Assembly: GCF_023016155.1 (NCBI RefSeq)
Contig: NZ_JALKBG010000003.1
Coordinates: forward strand, 434,001 to 498,000
Reading direction: 5' to 3'
Length of the DNA: 64,000 nucleotides
From: Aliiroseovarius sp. F20344
GTDB taxonomy: Bacteria > Pseudomonadota > Alphaproteobacteria > Rhodobacterales > Rhodobacteraceae
A program made the translations under genes and the position numbers. The notes under the pieces were generated by a model, which saw only the letters and a list, made by a program, of their open reading frames with translations, ran no database searches and was not told the origin of the DNA. This document shows positions 9,903 to 18,469 of this stretch, piece after piece. Within the stretch, counting starts at the first letter, position 1, and every line of letters starts with the position of its first letter.

Positions 9903-11528
9903 TCAGGCCTCAGCTCCTTCTTCCGCGGCTTCGGCTTCTTCTTCGCCTTCGGCAGCTTCTGCTTCTAGTTCAGCCGGATCGACCCAGCCTAAAAGGATAC
10001 GGGCAGTCATGACCATGTCCTGTGCTTCTTCCAGCGTCATGCCGAACTTCTCAAGCGACCCATCGTCTTTGATGCGCTCGCCGTCAACTGTGGTCCAACC
10101 ACCGGCCAGTTCCCAGTCAGCACAGGTTGCGAAATCTTCCAGCGACTTCACACCATCTTCGGCCAAAGCTTCAACCATCTGAGCCGTCAGGCCTTCAAAA
10201 GCGATCAGGCTGTCTTCAACACCCATCGCTCGGGCGTTTTCCAGTGCCTTGGCGGCCTGAGCTTCCAGATATTCACGGGCACGAGTCTGCAATTCATTTG
10301 CGGTGCCTTCGTCAACACCGTCAATCACCAGCAGTTCATCGACCTCGACATAAGCGACTTCTTCCAAATTGGTGAAGCCCTCTGAGACCAATAGCTGGGC
10401 AAAGAACTCGTCCAGATCAAGGGTCTCCATGAACAAAGCGGTACGCACAGCGAATTCTTTCTGGCGACGTTCGCTTTCTTCAGCCTCAGTCATGATATCG
10501 ATGTCGAGGTTGGTCAGTTGCGATGCAAGACGCACGTTCTGACCGCGGCGGCCAATGGCCAGCGACAGCTGCTCGTCGGGCACAACCACTTCGATTTTGC
10601 CAGCTTCTTCGTCCAGAACAACCTTCGAGACTTCAGCAGGCTGAAGAGCGTTCACAAGGAAGGTCGGTTGATCTTCATTCCATGGAATAATGTCAATCTT
10701 CTCGCCCTGAAGTTCGTTCACAACGGCTTGTACGCGCGAGCCACGCATACCAACACAGGCACCAACCGGGTCAATCGAACCGTCATAGGAAATCACGGCG
10801 ATCTTTGCGCGCGAACCGGGATCACGGGCCACGGCCTTGATCTCGATGATGCCATCATAGATTTCCGGCACTTCCATCTTGAACAGTTCGGCCATGAATT
10901 CCGGCGCGGTGCGCGACAGGAAGATCTGCGGACCACGCGATTCACGACGAACGTCTTTGATGTAGCAGCGGATGCGATCGTTCGGGCGATAGCTTTCACG
11001 GCCGATCTTTTCATTGCGGCGCAGGATGGCTTCGCCAGCACCCACGTCCACGATGACGTTGCCATATTCTTCGCGTTTAACCTGACCATTGATGATGGTA
11101 CCAGCGCGGTCTTTGAATTCTTCATACTGGCGATCACGCTCAGCTTCGCGAACCTTCTGCAGGATCACCTGCTTGGCGGACTGCGCTGCAATACGGCCCA
11201 TTTCAACCGGTGGGACTTCTTCAACGAAGGTGTCGCCGACAGCCGGGTTTTCCATGTATTGCTTGGCTTGCTCGACCGTGAACTCAGCCTGATAGTTCTC
11301 AAGCTCATCGTCCTCAACCACTGTACGCACGCGGGTGAACGCGGCACGACCGGTCTTGCGGTCGATGGACACGCGAATGTCCATTTCCGCGCCGTAGCGC
11401 GACTTGGCTGCACGGGCCAAGCTTTCTTCCATCGCTTCGATGACCAACGCAGGGTCGATCATTTTTTCGCGGGCCACGGCCTCGGCGGTTTGCAAAAGCT
11501 CAAGCTGGTTTGCAGAAGTAATTGCCAT
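9903..11528 (-). CDS. nusA: Transcription termination/antitermination factor NusA
   Basis: NusA binds RNA polymerase and nascent RNA to modulate pausing, termination and antitermination. The 541-residue product has the N-terminal polymerase-binding domain, an S1 domain (around GTIINGQVKREEYGNVIVDV), KH domains containing GACVGMRGSRVQAVVNEL and AIGRRGQNVRLASQL, and C-terminal helix-hairpin-helix repeats. It ends in a strongly acidic tail rich in Glu and Ala. It follows rimP with only two intervening bases. Confidence 0.98.
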   Translation of the reverse strand: MAITSANQLELLQTAEAVAREKMIDPALVIEAMEESLARAAKSRYGAEMDIRVSIDRKTGRAAFTRVRTVVEDDELENYQAEFTVEQAKQYMENPAVGDTFVEEVPPVEMGRIAAQSAKQVILQKVREAERDRQYEEFKDRAGTIINGQVKREEYGNVIVDVGAGEAILRRNEKIGRESYRPNDRIRCYIKDVRRESRGPQIFLSRTAPEFMAELFKMEVPEIYDGIIEIKAVARDPGSRAKIAVISYDGSIDPVGACVGMRGSRVQAVVNELQGEKIDIIPWNEDQPTFLVNALQPAEVSKVVLDEEAGKIEVVVPDEQLSLAIGRRGQNVRLASQLTNLDIDIMTEAEESERRQKEFAVRTALFMETLDLDEFFAQLLVSEGFTNLEEVAYVEVDELLVIDGVDEGTANELQTRAREYLEAQAAKALENARAMGVEDSLIAFEGLTAQMVEALAEDGVKSLEDFATCADWELAGGWTTVDGERIKDDGSLEKFGMTLEEAQDMVMTARILLGWVDPAELEAEAAEGEEEAEAAEEGAEA

Positions 11529-11530
11529 GG

Positions 11531-12115
11531 TCAGTCCTCCTCGGAACCGGTGATTTCTTGAATTTCGTCAAATTGGGCTTCGTCGATCTGACCCGCATCT
11601 TTGCGCTGACGCAGTGCTTCACGGATCAGTTCGTCGGTCAAAACCAGCTTGGCATCTGCCAACCAGTCAAAATCAAGGCCAATGGTGACCTCTTCGCCCT
11701 GGTTCTCGATCTCGATCAGAACCTCATTTCCATCAACGCCCGCAAGGTTGCCCTTGAAGCGCTTGCGTCCATCAATCAATTCGGACGTTTCGATCTTGGC
11801 GACATAGCCGCTCCACGCATCGAAATCCTTCAGACGTGTCAGCGGACGGTCGATGCCGGGCGAGCCGACTTCAAGCGTATAGTTGTCCTCGATCGGGTCT
11901 TCCACATCGAGGATCGCACTGATCGCCGTTGAAATCTCGGCGCAATCATCAACCTCGATCCCGCCATCAGGGCGTTCCGCCATGATCTGCAGGGTCGCAG
12001 TCTTGCCGCCCATCAGGCGCAGACGCACAAGTTCAAAGCCCATGTCTTCGATCACAGGCCCGACAATGTCGGCCAGACGACGGTCAATCGCGGTATTGGC
12101 AACAAGGTTGCTCAC
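11531..12115 (-). CDS. rimP: Ribosome maturation factor RimP
   Basis: RimP assists 30S subunit assembly. The 194-residue product has the conserved [24 protein letters not shown] opening, [16 protein letters not shown] and the SH3-like C-terminal domain. I choose the GTG at 12115: GGAG ends 6 bases before it, whereas an in-frame ATG at 12121 abuts that same GGAG and is too close. A reading frame extending further upstream crosses a terminator-like hairpin and is not coding. First gene of the rimP-nusA-ylxR-infB operon. Confidence 0.95.
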   Translation of the reverse strand: MSNLVANTAIDRRLADIVGPVIEDMGFELVRLRLMGGKTATLQIMAERPDGGIEVDDCAEISTAISAILDVEDPIEDNYTLEVGSPGIDRPLTRLKDFDAWSGYVAKIETSELIDGRKRFKGNLAGVDGNEVLIEIENQGEEVTIGLDFDWLADAKLVLTDELIREALRQRKDAGQIDEAQFDEIQEITGSEED

Positions 12116-12130
12116 TCGCATCTCCAAAAC

Positions 12131-12193
12131 AAAAAAACGGGCCAGCGGGCCCGTCGGATTTTCCGGTGGAGCTTCGGGGGTGGAGACCGAAGC
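12131..12193 (-). promoter_or_regulatory. rimP operon leader with attenuator-like hairpins
   Basis: On the minus strand two hairpins precede rimP. The first has stem GCTTCGG / CCGAAGC (12171-12193). The second has stem CGGGCC / GGCCCG with a 4-base loop (12138-12153), immediately followed by seven T (12131-12137), a textbook intrinsic terminator. It ends about 15 bases before the rimP start, so it looks like an attenuator rather than the end of an upstream gene, whose own hairpin lies at 12235-12267. A plausible promoter (TTGCTA, 17-base spacer, TATATC) reads toward it from about 12239 to 12211. Confidence 0.65.
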
Positions 12194-12234
12194 GCCGCTG
12201 TTGAATTGGGATATAGATACAATTCCGAGGAATA

Positions 12235-12267
12235 GCAAGAGAGCACAAAATTTAGGTGCTCTCTTGC
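12235..12267 (-). terminator. Long hairpin after yegP-like gene
   Basis: A perfect 12-bp stem (GCAAGAGAGCAC / GTGCTCTCTTGC) with a 9-base loop begins 7 bases after the stop of the yegP-like gene. No T-run follows on the minus strand, so termination efficiency is uncertain. Confidence 0.5.
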
Positions 12268-12274
12268 ATGGTAC

Positions 12275-12442
12275 CTACTCGTAGACAGGGGCAGCAGATG
12301 AGCCCTTTACGAGATTGATCCCGTGCAGACAGTCGCTTTTGTTGCGGTAGCCCTCTGCAGAATCAGCAACGATATTTCCATTTGATGATTTCAAGCGCCA
12401 GCGCCAGTCACCTGCGAAGTCTTTATAGACAAAGTAGTGCAT
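12275..12442 (-). CDS. YegP/DUF1508 family small protein (55 aa)
   Basis: The minus strand encodes 55 residues starting MHYFVYKDFAGDWRWRLKSS and containing NGNIVADSAEGYRNKSDCLHGI, which matches a single YegP (DUF1508) repeat: an aromatic-rich strand, W/F-R-L, NG-I-A-S and a terminal helix with GI..VK. AGGAG lies 7 bases before the ATG. E. coli YegP carries two such repeats; this is a one-repeat form. Function of the family is unknown; some members are stress-associated. It is followed by a strong hairpin and stands alone. Confidence 0.8.
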   Translation of the reverse strand: MHYFVYKDFAGDWRWRLKSSNGNIVADSAEGYRNKSDCLHGINLVKGSSAAPVYE

Positions 12443-12534
12443 ATCAGATCTCCTGTATGCGTTTCAGAAGTGCCGATTAGTGCTTGACGGAGTCCAACAA
12501 TCCGTGAGATTCTCACTTTGTCTATACAAGACTG

Positions 12535-12593
12535 CCGTCGCACCAACGACGGTTAAGGCGCTCACCGAATCGCTAAACAGGTGAGCGCCTTAA
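12535..12593. other. Two abutting perfect hairpins
   Basis: CCGTCG-caccaa-CGACGG (12535-12552) is followed without a gap by a 14-bp perfect inverted repeat (arms 12553-12566 and 12580-12593, 13-base loop). A third small palindrome sits at 12504-12516. They lie 94 bases beyond the 3' end of the iminopeptidase gene and upstream of the yegP-like gene on the same strand. They could be terminator/processing structures or part of a non-coding RNA. The rest of 12443-12686 shows nothing else I can support. Confidence 0.6.
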
Positions 12594-12686
12594 GTTTAAA
12601 CAACAAGAGCAAAACGAGTCCACCCTTCGACTATGCAAAGCCGCTTTATTTAGTAGTCTCTTGAACAAAGCGCACTACAAATGGTG

Positions 12687-13676
12687 CTACACCCCCAACG
12701 CCTCGCGCTGAGTCTCCAAGCGTTCCATTGTCAACACCAGCTCATCCGCGATACCACGTTCGGACAGGGCGTGCCCCGCAAGATGGATCATCCGCAGTTC
12801 GGACGACGGCCAGCGTTGGTGAAGTTCCCACGCCATTCTGGGTGGGCAAATCATATCGTGGCGTCCCTGCACAATCGTTCCGGGGATATGCGAGATCCGG
12901 CCCATATCGCGGAGGATCTTGCCATCTTCGTCTAAGAACGCGCTGTGGCGGAAATAGTGGTTTTCAAGCCGGGCAAAGGCGCGGGCGTATTCGGTCGGGC
13001 TGTCTATGATCGCACCCGCATTCTGGATCGAGGCCAGCGCGTTTTCCCATTCGGTCCAAGCGCGGGCGAATCGCGTTTCCTCGCCATAGTTTCCAGAAAA
13101 CAGTCGCCGGTGATAGGCGCTGATCATATCGTGGCGTTCTTCATCCGGGACCAGTTTTTCAAATCGATCCCAAAGCTCGGGCCAGAACCGCCCAGCGCCG
13201 CCGCCATAGAACCAATCCAACTCGGACTTAGTGGCAAGGAAAACACCGCGCAGAACCAGATGGGCCACGCGCACAGGATGTGACTGCGCATAGACAAGCG
13301 CGAGGGTTGCCCCCCAGCTGCCGCCAAACACAATCCAACGGTCGATGCCCAAGGTCGCGCGAATTTGTTCGATGTCACGCACCAGATGCCACGTCGTGTT
13401 CGCATCAATACTGGCGTGCGGACGTGACCGCCCACAGCCGCGTTGGTCAAACAAGATGATATGGTATCGCTTGGGATCGAAGAAACGGCGCATGGCGGGG
13501 GACGACCCGCCGCCCGGACCACCGTGGAGCACAACAACCGGAATGCCATCCGGGTTGCCGCTTTGCTCAACATAAACCTTGTGACCGTCGCCCACATCCA
13601 GCATATGCCGATCAAACGGGTCGATCGGGGGAAAGAGCCGTGCGGCTGCGCTGTTTTTTCCTGCGGCCTTATCCAT
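12687..13676 (-). CDS. pip: Proline iminopeptidase (alpha/beta hydrolase, S33)
   Basis: Releases N-terminal proline from peptides in the cytosol. The 329-residue protein has the S33 signature: HGGPGGGSSP at 51-60 (oxyanion region), FDQRGCGRSRPH, nucleophile Ser120 in GGSWGATLAL, the acid in VQGRHDMICP and the His in HLAGHALSE. I use the ATG at 13676, preceded by AGAGGG, rather than an upstream in-frame start that would add residues unlike the family. It is divergent from ubiG with a 53-base spacer. Confidence 0.93.
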   Translation of the reverse strand: MDKAAGKNSAAARLFPPIDPFDRHMLDVGDGHKVYVEQSGNPDGIPVVVLHGGPGGGSSPAMRRFFDPKRYHIILFDQRGCGRSRPHASIDANTTWHLVRDIEQIRATLGIDRWIVFGGSWGATLALVYAQSHPVRVAHLVLRGVFLATKSELDWFYGGGAGRFWPELWDRFEKLVPDEERHDMISAYHRRLFSGNYGEETRFARAWTEWENALASIQNAGAIIDSPTEYARAFARLENHYFRHSAFLDEDGKILRDMGRISHIPGTIVQGRHDMICPPRMAWELHQRWPSSELRMIHLAGHALSERGIADELVLTMERLETQREALGV

Positions 13677-13729
13677 AAACCCTCTATATAGTGACCGTGA
13701 CGCGCCTGCCATCAGAAAGAAGGTTCCCG

Positions 13730-14482
13730 ATGACCGCCGAGACCCAGACCACCGTTGACCCTGCCGAAGTTGCCAAATTCGAGGCCATGGCCGCCGAATG
13801 GTGGGATCCCACGGGCAAGTTCAAACCGCTTCATATGATGAACCCGGTGCGGCTGGATTATATCACCAACCAGATCGCAGCGGAATTTGGGCGTGACCTG
13901 AATGATGTAGAGCCCTTTAAAGGGCTGCGTTTGCTGGACATCGGCTGTGGGGGCGGGCTTTTGTCAGAACCAATGGCGCGTCTTGGCGCCACAGTGATTG
14001 GCGCTGACGCCGCGACGCGCAACATCCCGGTCGCGCAGCTTCATGCAGAACAAATGGGTCTGGAGATTGATTACCGCAATTGCACTGCCGAAAGCCTTGC
14101 CGCCGCGGGCGAGCAGTTCGACGTCGTTCTGAACATGGAAGTGGTCGAACACGTTGCTGACCCACTGGCCTATCTGACCGCGTGCCAGCAACTTCTAAAA
14201 CCGGGCGGGCTGATGGTCGCATCCACCATCAACCGCAATCCGAAAAGCTACATGGTGGCCATCATCGGGGCCGAGCACGTGATGCGCTGGCTTCCAAAAG
14301 GCACACATGAGTGGGGCAAATTCATCACCCCCGATGAGCTTGTCGATCTGATTGCAACTGCTGGTCTGAACGTGGTCGACCGCATGGGCATGGTCTTTAA
14401 TCCCATTGCCTGGAGCTGGTCTTTGTCCTCTCAGGACCTATCGGTGAATTACGCAATCACGTCAGTAAAGCCCAAGGCCTGA
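13730..14482 (+). CDS. ubiG: Ubiquinone biosynthesis O-methyltransferase UbiG
   Basis: UbiG carries out both O-methylations of ubiquinone biosynthesis using SAM. The 250-residue product has the family opening [25 protein letters not shown] motif [21 protein letters not shown], motif [11 protein letters not shown], and [11 protein letters not shown]. Start ATG at 13730 follows AAGAAGG by 6 bases. Convergent with the GNAT gene, whose stop is one base away. Confidence 0.97.
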   Translation: MTAETQTTVDPAEVAKFEAMAAEWWDPTGKFKPLHMMNPVRLDYITNQIAAEFGRDLNDVEPFKGLRLLDIGCGGGLLSEPMARLGATVIGADAATRNIPVAQLHAEQMGLEIDYRNCTAESLAAAGEQFDVVLNMEVVEHVADPLAYLTACQQLLKPGGLMVASTINRNPKSYMVAIIGAEHVMRWLPKGTHEWGKFITPDELVDLIATAGLNVVDRMGMVFNPIAWSWSLSSQDLSVNYAITSVKPKA

Positions 14483-14483
14483 C

Positions 14484-15269
14484 TTAGTCCAAGGGCGCGC
14501 GATACGCGCTTATCGTGGTTTCGGCCAGTTCGAACCCGGCACGACGGTATAAGCGTCCCGCATCACTATCCGCCTGCGCAACAATCACCGGCTGCGCATT
14601 CGGGGCACGCCCGCGCGCCCAAACAAGACTTGTGCATAAAAGCGCCGAGCATATGCCGCGTCGACGATATGCCTCGTGCGTTTGAACGGACTGATAGCGG
14701 ATCAACTGATCGTCATTGAAAATGCCCATGTCACCAGCCAACGTGTCGCCATCAAACGCGCCAAACCATTGACCCAACCCTTTCGCAATCTGCTCTTTCC
14801 GTGCAGTGGTTCTGTTTGCCAGATAAGTGTCTAACCCGGCCTCAGGCACATCCTCTTTCAGCAAATCCGCACGTCCGATGGCTTCGCTTTGATGCCAATC
14901 AGATGCAGATACTAAGGGCCTGATTTCGATCCCTTCCGGTGCTTCGGCGCGCTTCAGATCCTGTTTCAAGGCAAGAACATCGCCTTCTTCAATGCGCAGT
15001 CCCGTTGATCCAAAAACGTCCTTCACGGACTGAATGCTTAGGTTTGGAATATCCCAACTTATGCAGGTGTGTTTGGCCTCGGGAATATCCGAGTGGAATT
15101 GTGCGATCAGGTCATCCGCAGATTTCGGGGGCTCATAGAAAACGACACGGTTGCCGAACCAATAATTAGGCTCTTTGGGCGTGCGTTGAACAAATCGGTC
15201 GTGGTACCTCTGGATCTTGGTCTGACCATCCTGAACCATAAGGTCCGTGGCAAACTCCAGCGATTTCAT
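14484..15269 (-). CDS. GNAT family N-acetyltransferase
   Basis: A 261-residue protein with a C-terminal GNAT fold: acetyl-CoA pyrophosphate loop in HEAYRRRGICSALL, the strand-helix AQADSDAGRLYRRAGFELAET, and an upstream IRYQSVQT strand. The N-terminal ~110 residues contain YWFGNRVVFYEPPKSADDL, a region found in a subgroup of uncharacterised GNATs. Substrate unknown. It overlaps the preceding marR gene by 4 bases, so the regulator and the acetyltransferase are translationally coupled. Confidence 0.85.
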   Translation of the reverse strand: MKSLEFATDLMVQDGQTKIQRYHDRFVQRTPKEPNYWFGNRVVFYEPPKSADDLIAQFHSDIPEAKHTCISWDIPNLSIQSVKDVFGSTGLRIEEGDVLALKQDLKRAEAPEGIEIRPLVSASDWHQSEAIGRADLLKEDVPEAGLDTYLANRTTARKEQIAKGLGQWFGAFDGDTLAGDMGIFNDDQLIRYQSVQTHEAYRRRGICSALLCTSLVWARGRAPNAQPVIVAQADSDAGRLYRRAGFELAETTISAYRAPLD

Positions 15270-15712
15270 TCGACTTCGCTTAGGATTTGACGCATCTCGC
15301 GCAGGACAGGCAGCGTGTTGCGCACTTTGTCCGCACCGATTTGCTTCACCATGTTCGAAATAATCGGCGTGATCGCCGCCAGCGCTGCATCGCGAGCAGC
15401 CTTTCCAGAGGGTGAGATTGTTACGAATTTGCGGCGCGCATCATCCCAGTCGGGCCGAATATGCACATGCCCGGCCCATTCCAGTTTGTTCAGCGTGTTG
15501 GTCATCGCGCCGCGTGTAACGTGAAAAGACTTCGCCAGTTGCGCAGGGCTCTTTTCTTCTCCCACGCGAGCCAGGTGATTCAGCACCGAAAAGTGGCTTA
15601 GCTCCATTCCCTTTGGCAGCGCCTTCGACAGACGGTTGCGCGCCAACTGGTCGGCCATGAACATCTCGCTGAACAGGGCGACGGACAGGGTTTCGGCAGA
15701 GCTTTCGGACAT
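15266..15712 (-). CDS. MarR family transcriptional regulator
   Basis: A 148-residue winged-helix dimer-type regulator. The recognition region is SPAQLAKSFHVTRGAMTNTLNKLEWAGHV, and the wing is RPDWDDARRKFVTISPSGKAA, both typical of MarR. The ligand is unknown. It overlaps the upstream amidase stop by one base (TGATG) and the downstream GNAT gene by 4, so it sits inside a tightly packed operon. Confidence 0.92.
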   Translation of the reverse strand: MSESSAETLSVALFSEMFMADQLARNRLSKALPKGMELSHFSVLNHLARVGEEKSPAQLAKSFHVTRGAMTNTLNKLEWAGHVHIRPDWDDARRKFVTISPSGKAARDAALAAITPIISNMVKQIGADKVRNTLPVLREMRQILSEVE

Positions 15713-16530
15713 CAGGGGCCTTTGAATTCTCGGTCATGCGACAGCGATGGAACGCGTTGGCGCGACCTTCCCACGTCTGCAAGGTCAAGATCAACCATTG
15801 TGATGCCCGGAACGGTCCCGCCATCGGACAAAACCTCGCCCCAAGGCGACACAACCAAGGAATGTCCGTATGTCGCGCGCTTTGGGCTGTGCTGCCCGCA
15901 CATCGCGGGGGCCAGGATAAAGACACCGTTTTCAATGGCGCGGGCGCGCAGCAGGCTTTCCCAATGCGCCACCCCTGTCACGGGCGAAAACGCGGCGGGC
16001 ACTGTGATGATCTTGGCACCCGCCTTGGCCAAAGCGCGATAGAGATGCGGAAAGCGCATGTCGTAGCAGATGGTCATGCCGATATTGCAAAACTCAGTCT
16101 GTGCCACAACTGCACGATCACCGGGGCGATAGCCCGCGCTTTCGCGATAGCTTTCGGTGGCGTCGATCTGAACATCAAACATATGGATCTTGTCATAGCG
16201 CGCGACGATATCCCCAAGCGGAGAAATCATGAATGATCGGTTCGCAAACCTCCCATCCGGATCGTCAGTTTTCAGCGCCAAGGACCCAATCAACAGCCAG
16301 ACGCCCATCGCGTGTGCCTCGTACCGCAGGGCGGCAAGTGTCGGATCGTCTGCTTCGTGATGAAGAACTTCGTTTTGGTGGCTGCGGCTGGTCGAGATGA
16401 TGTTCGACACTTCGGGCGTCAGAACAAACTCCGCCCCGTCCGCCGCCGCCTGCCCTACCAAATCGCGCAGAGGGCCAAGATTTGCGGCCGGATCGTCCCC
16501 GGCCGTAAACTGGATCAGCGCGACACGCAT
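15712..16530 (-). CDS. Carbon-nitrogen hydrolase, deaminated-glutathione-amidase-like (Nit1 type)
   Basis: A 272-residue nitrilase-superfamily amidase. The catalytic triad is visible: Glu40 in FVLTPEVSNII, Lys in ARYDKIHMFDV and Cys in MTICYDMRFPHLYRAL. The FDVQIDATESYRES segment after the Lys is typical of the Nit1 branch, whose members hydrolyse deaminated glutathione. The neighbouring glutaredoxin gene, 3 bases upstream, fits a glutathione-related role, but substrate assignment is inference. Confidence 0.88.
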   Translation of the reverse strand: MRVALIQFTAGDDPAANLGPLRDLVGQAAADGAEFVLTPEVSNIISTSRSHQNEVLHHEADDPTLAALRYEAHAMGVWLLIGSLALKTDDPDGRFANRSFMISPLGDIVARYDKIHMFDVQIDATESYRESAGYRPGDRAVVAQTEFCNIGMTICYDMRFPHLYRALAKAGAKIITVPAAFSPVTGVAHWESLLRARAIENGVFILAPAMCGQHSPKRATYGHSLVVSPWGEVLSDGGTVPGITMVDLDLADVGRSRQRVPSLSHDREFKGP

Positions 16531-16533
16531 GGC

Positions 16534-16791
16534 CTAACCTGCCAACAGCGGATCAAGTTTTCCGCCGCGTTCCAGATCAAACAAGTCATCGCACCCGCCG
16601 ACATGAATCTCGCCGATAAAGATCTGCGGCACTGTGTGCCGACCATTCGCCCGCGACATCATTTCCTGCTTCTTTGCAGGCTTCATCATCACGTCGATTT
16701 CGTCAAACGCGACATCTTTGCTTTTCAGCAGACGTTTGGCCGCGTGGCAAAAACCGCAAAGCGGTGATGTATAAATCGTGACCGGTTGCAT
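16534..16791 (-). CDS. grxC: Glutaredoxin 3
   Basis: An 85-residue thioredoxin-fold glutaredoxin with a CGFC active site (Cys12, Cys15), the GSH-binding TVPQIFIG cis-Pro loop and VGGCDDLF. CPYC is the common active site; CGFC is a known variant in Alphaproteobacteria. It reduces disulphides and glutathione mixed disulphides. Sits between comF and the amidase in a minus-strand run. Confidence 0.95.
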   Translation of the reverse strand: MQPVTIYTSPLCGFCHAAKRLLKSKDVAFDEIDVMMKPAKKQEMMSRANGRHTVPQIFIGEIHVGGCDDLFDLERGGKLDPLLAG

Positions 16792-16840
16792 AGAGCTCTT
16801 CCTTCCGTGCCGCTCTGCCTGTGTGCAGAACTATAGGCAA

Positions 16841-17557
16841 CTAGGCGTCCCGTGCAACGCGCGCAAGGGATAGAACCCGAACCGAGGCTGCGCCGGCCAT
16901 CACAGCTGCGTGTGCGGCGGCGTGAAACGTGGCGCCTGATGTCATCACATCATCCAGAAGCAAAACATCCCGCCCCGCAAGGGCTTCAGCATGTTTGGGG
17001 TGCGGTGTGATCGCCTGATCCATGTTCAGGAACCGATCATCTGCGCTCAACCCGTCATGCATTGCGGTGCGGCGTGGGCGGATCAAAGCTTGCGGTGCAT
17101 TTTCCAGACCCGTCACGCGCGCCAAGGCGCGTCCAAGCTCGGCCGATTGGTTGTATCGCCGCTTCAAACGGCGGGTCCAATGTATCGGGATTGGCGCAAT
17201 CACCATATCATTGCGCAAGATATCCTCTGCTGCCTTGGCCAACCAAGGGGCAAAGCTACGCGCTAGTTCGGGCCGGTCGCCATGCTTTAGGGCAAGGATC
17301 ATCCGACGTGCATTCCCGCGATAAAGCAGGGCAGAGCGCCCTTGCAGCCAAGGCCGCTGCCGCGCCATGCATGCATCGCAATGCACGATGCTGCCATCGT
17401 CCTCACCAGGCAGCGGCTCACCACACAGATCGCAAGTCAGACCGCTAAGAAATGGCGTATCGGCCCAGCAAGTCGCACAAAGACCAAAGTCCATATCCGT
17501 CGGTGCATCACAACTCACGCATTGTGGTGGATAGATCAGATGCAGCGCTGATTGCAT
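16841..17557 (-). CDS. ComF family phosphoribosyltransferase-like protein
   Basis: ComF/GntX relatives have an N-terminal zinc-ribbon and a PRTase fold. Here CVSC, CATC, CDLC and CDAC pairs form the ribbon in the first ~75 residues; the PRPP-binding loop is VLLLDDVMTSGATFHAAA near residue 200, and RRYNQSAELGRALA is the family's signature. Members link to DNA uptake, but this gene alone does not prove competence. I use the ATG at 17557, with GAAAGG upstream; the longer frame would begin with TTG. It is divergent from the methyltransferase gene with only 30 bases between starts. Confidence 0.9.
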   Translation of the reverse strand: MQSALHLIYPPQCVSCDAPTDMDFGLCATCWADTPFLSGLTCDLCGEPLPGEDDGSIVHCDACMARQRPWLQGRSALLYRGNARRMILALKHGDRPELARSFAPWLAKAAEDILRNDMVIAPIPIHWTRRLKRRYNQSAELGRALARVTGLENAPQALIRPRRTAMHDGLSADDRFLNMDQAITPHPKHAEALAGRDVLLLDDVMTSGATFHAAAHAAVMAGAASVRVLSLARVARDA

Positions 17558-17587
17558 TTTCGCCCTTTCCAACTATGGTCCGCGCCC

Positions 17588-18418
17588 ATGAGATTGCCTG
17601 ACGACACGCCCCAGAAACTGACCGACCGCCGACAGCTTGTGCAAAACCGCCGCCGCGCACGCGCGGAAGGTATGTTCCTGCAAGAGCTGGCCGCAGATGA
17701 GGTTAAGGATCGACTGACAGAGGTTAACAGAACGTTTACCAAGCCCGCGATTGTCACAGGTTTTCCGCAAGTGTGGTCGGAAATCTTCCCAGATGCGTTG
17801 ATTGTGCCGGACGATGAGATTCTGTCACTTGAGCCCGGCGTGCATGATCTGGTGATTCACGGACTTTCACTGCATTGGGCCAATGATCCAGTTGGACAGA
17901 TCATCCAAAGCCGGCGCGCGCTGATCAATGACGGAATGTTCATGGGGGTAATGTTTGGCGGGCAAACTCTGTCTGAACTTCGCGCTGTGATGTCCGAAGT
18001 TGAAGTCGCCCGAACTGGCGGCCTGTCCCCGCGCGTCCTGCCTATGGGCGAGATCCGCGACCTCGGCGCTCTGCTTCAACGCGCGGGCCTTGCGCTGCCT
18101 GTCGCCGACAGCGCTGTGCGCCAAGTGACCTATGCCGATGCCTTTGCTTTGATGCGCGATCTGCGTCTGATGGGAGAGCGGAACGCGCTGGATCAGAGAC
18201 AGATTACACCGCAATCCCGCGCCCTCTTCCGTGATGTATGTGATCGCTACGCCGAACACTTCCCGACCGAAGATGGCCGCATCACCGCGAGCTTTGAAAT
18301 GATCTTCCTGACCGGCTGGGCACCTGACGAAAGCCAGCAAAAACCCCTTCGTCCCGGTTCTGCCTCTGCACGTCTGGCCGATGCGCTGGGCACGGATGAG
18401 ACCAAATTGTCCAATTGA
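17588..18418 (+). CDS. NDUFAF5/BioC-like SAM-dependent methyltransferase
   Basis: A 276-residue class I methyltransferase-like protein. HDLVIHGLSLHWANDPVGQI is the post-motif region of the BioC/NDUFAF5 group, and the C-terminal KPLRPGSASARLADAL matches the alphaproteobacterial relatives of the mitochondrial complex I assembly factor NDUFAF5. The canonical GxGxG motif I is degenerate (IVTGFPQVWSEIF), so activity may be hydroxylation or assembly rather than methylation. No clear Shine-Dalgarno precedes the ATG. It is followed by hemH. Confidence 0.82.
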   Translation: MRLPDDTPQKLTDRRQLVQNRRRARAEGMFLQELAADEVKDRLTEVNRTFTKPAIVTGFPQVWSEIFPDALIVPDDEILSLEPGVHDLVIHGLSLHWANDPVGQIIQSRRALINDGMFMGVMFGGQTLSELRAVMSEVEVARTGGLSPRVLPMGEIRDLGALLQRAGLALPVADSAVRQVTYADAFALMRDLRLMGERNALDQRQITPQSRALFRDVCDRYAEHFPTEDGRITASFEMIFLTGWAPDESQQKPLRPGSASARLADALGTDETKLSN

Positions 18419-18469
18419 CCTGGAATTAATTCCGTTTAAGTGATCTGAAAAGCGAACAAGGACGTAGCC

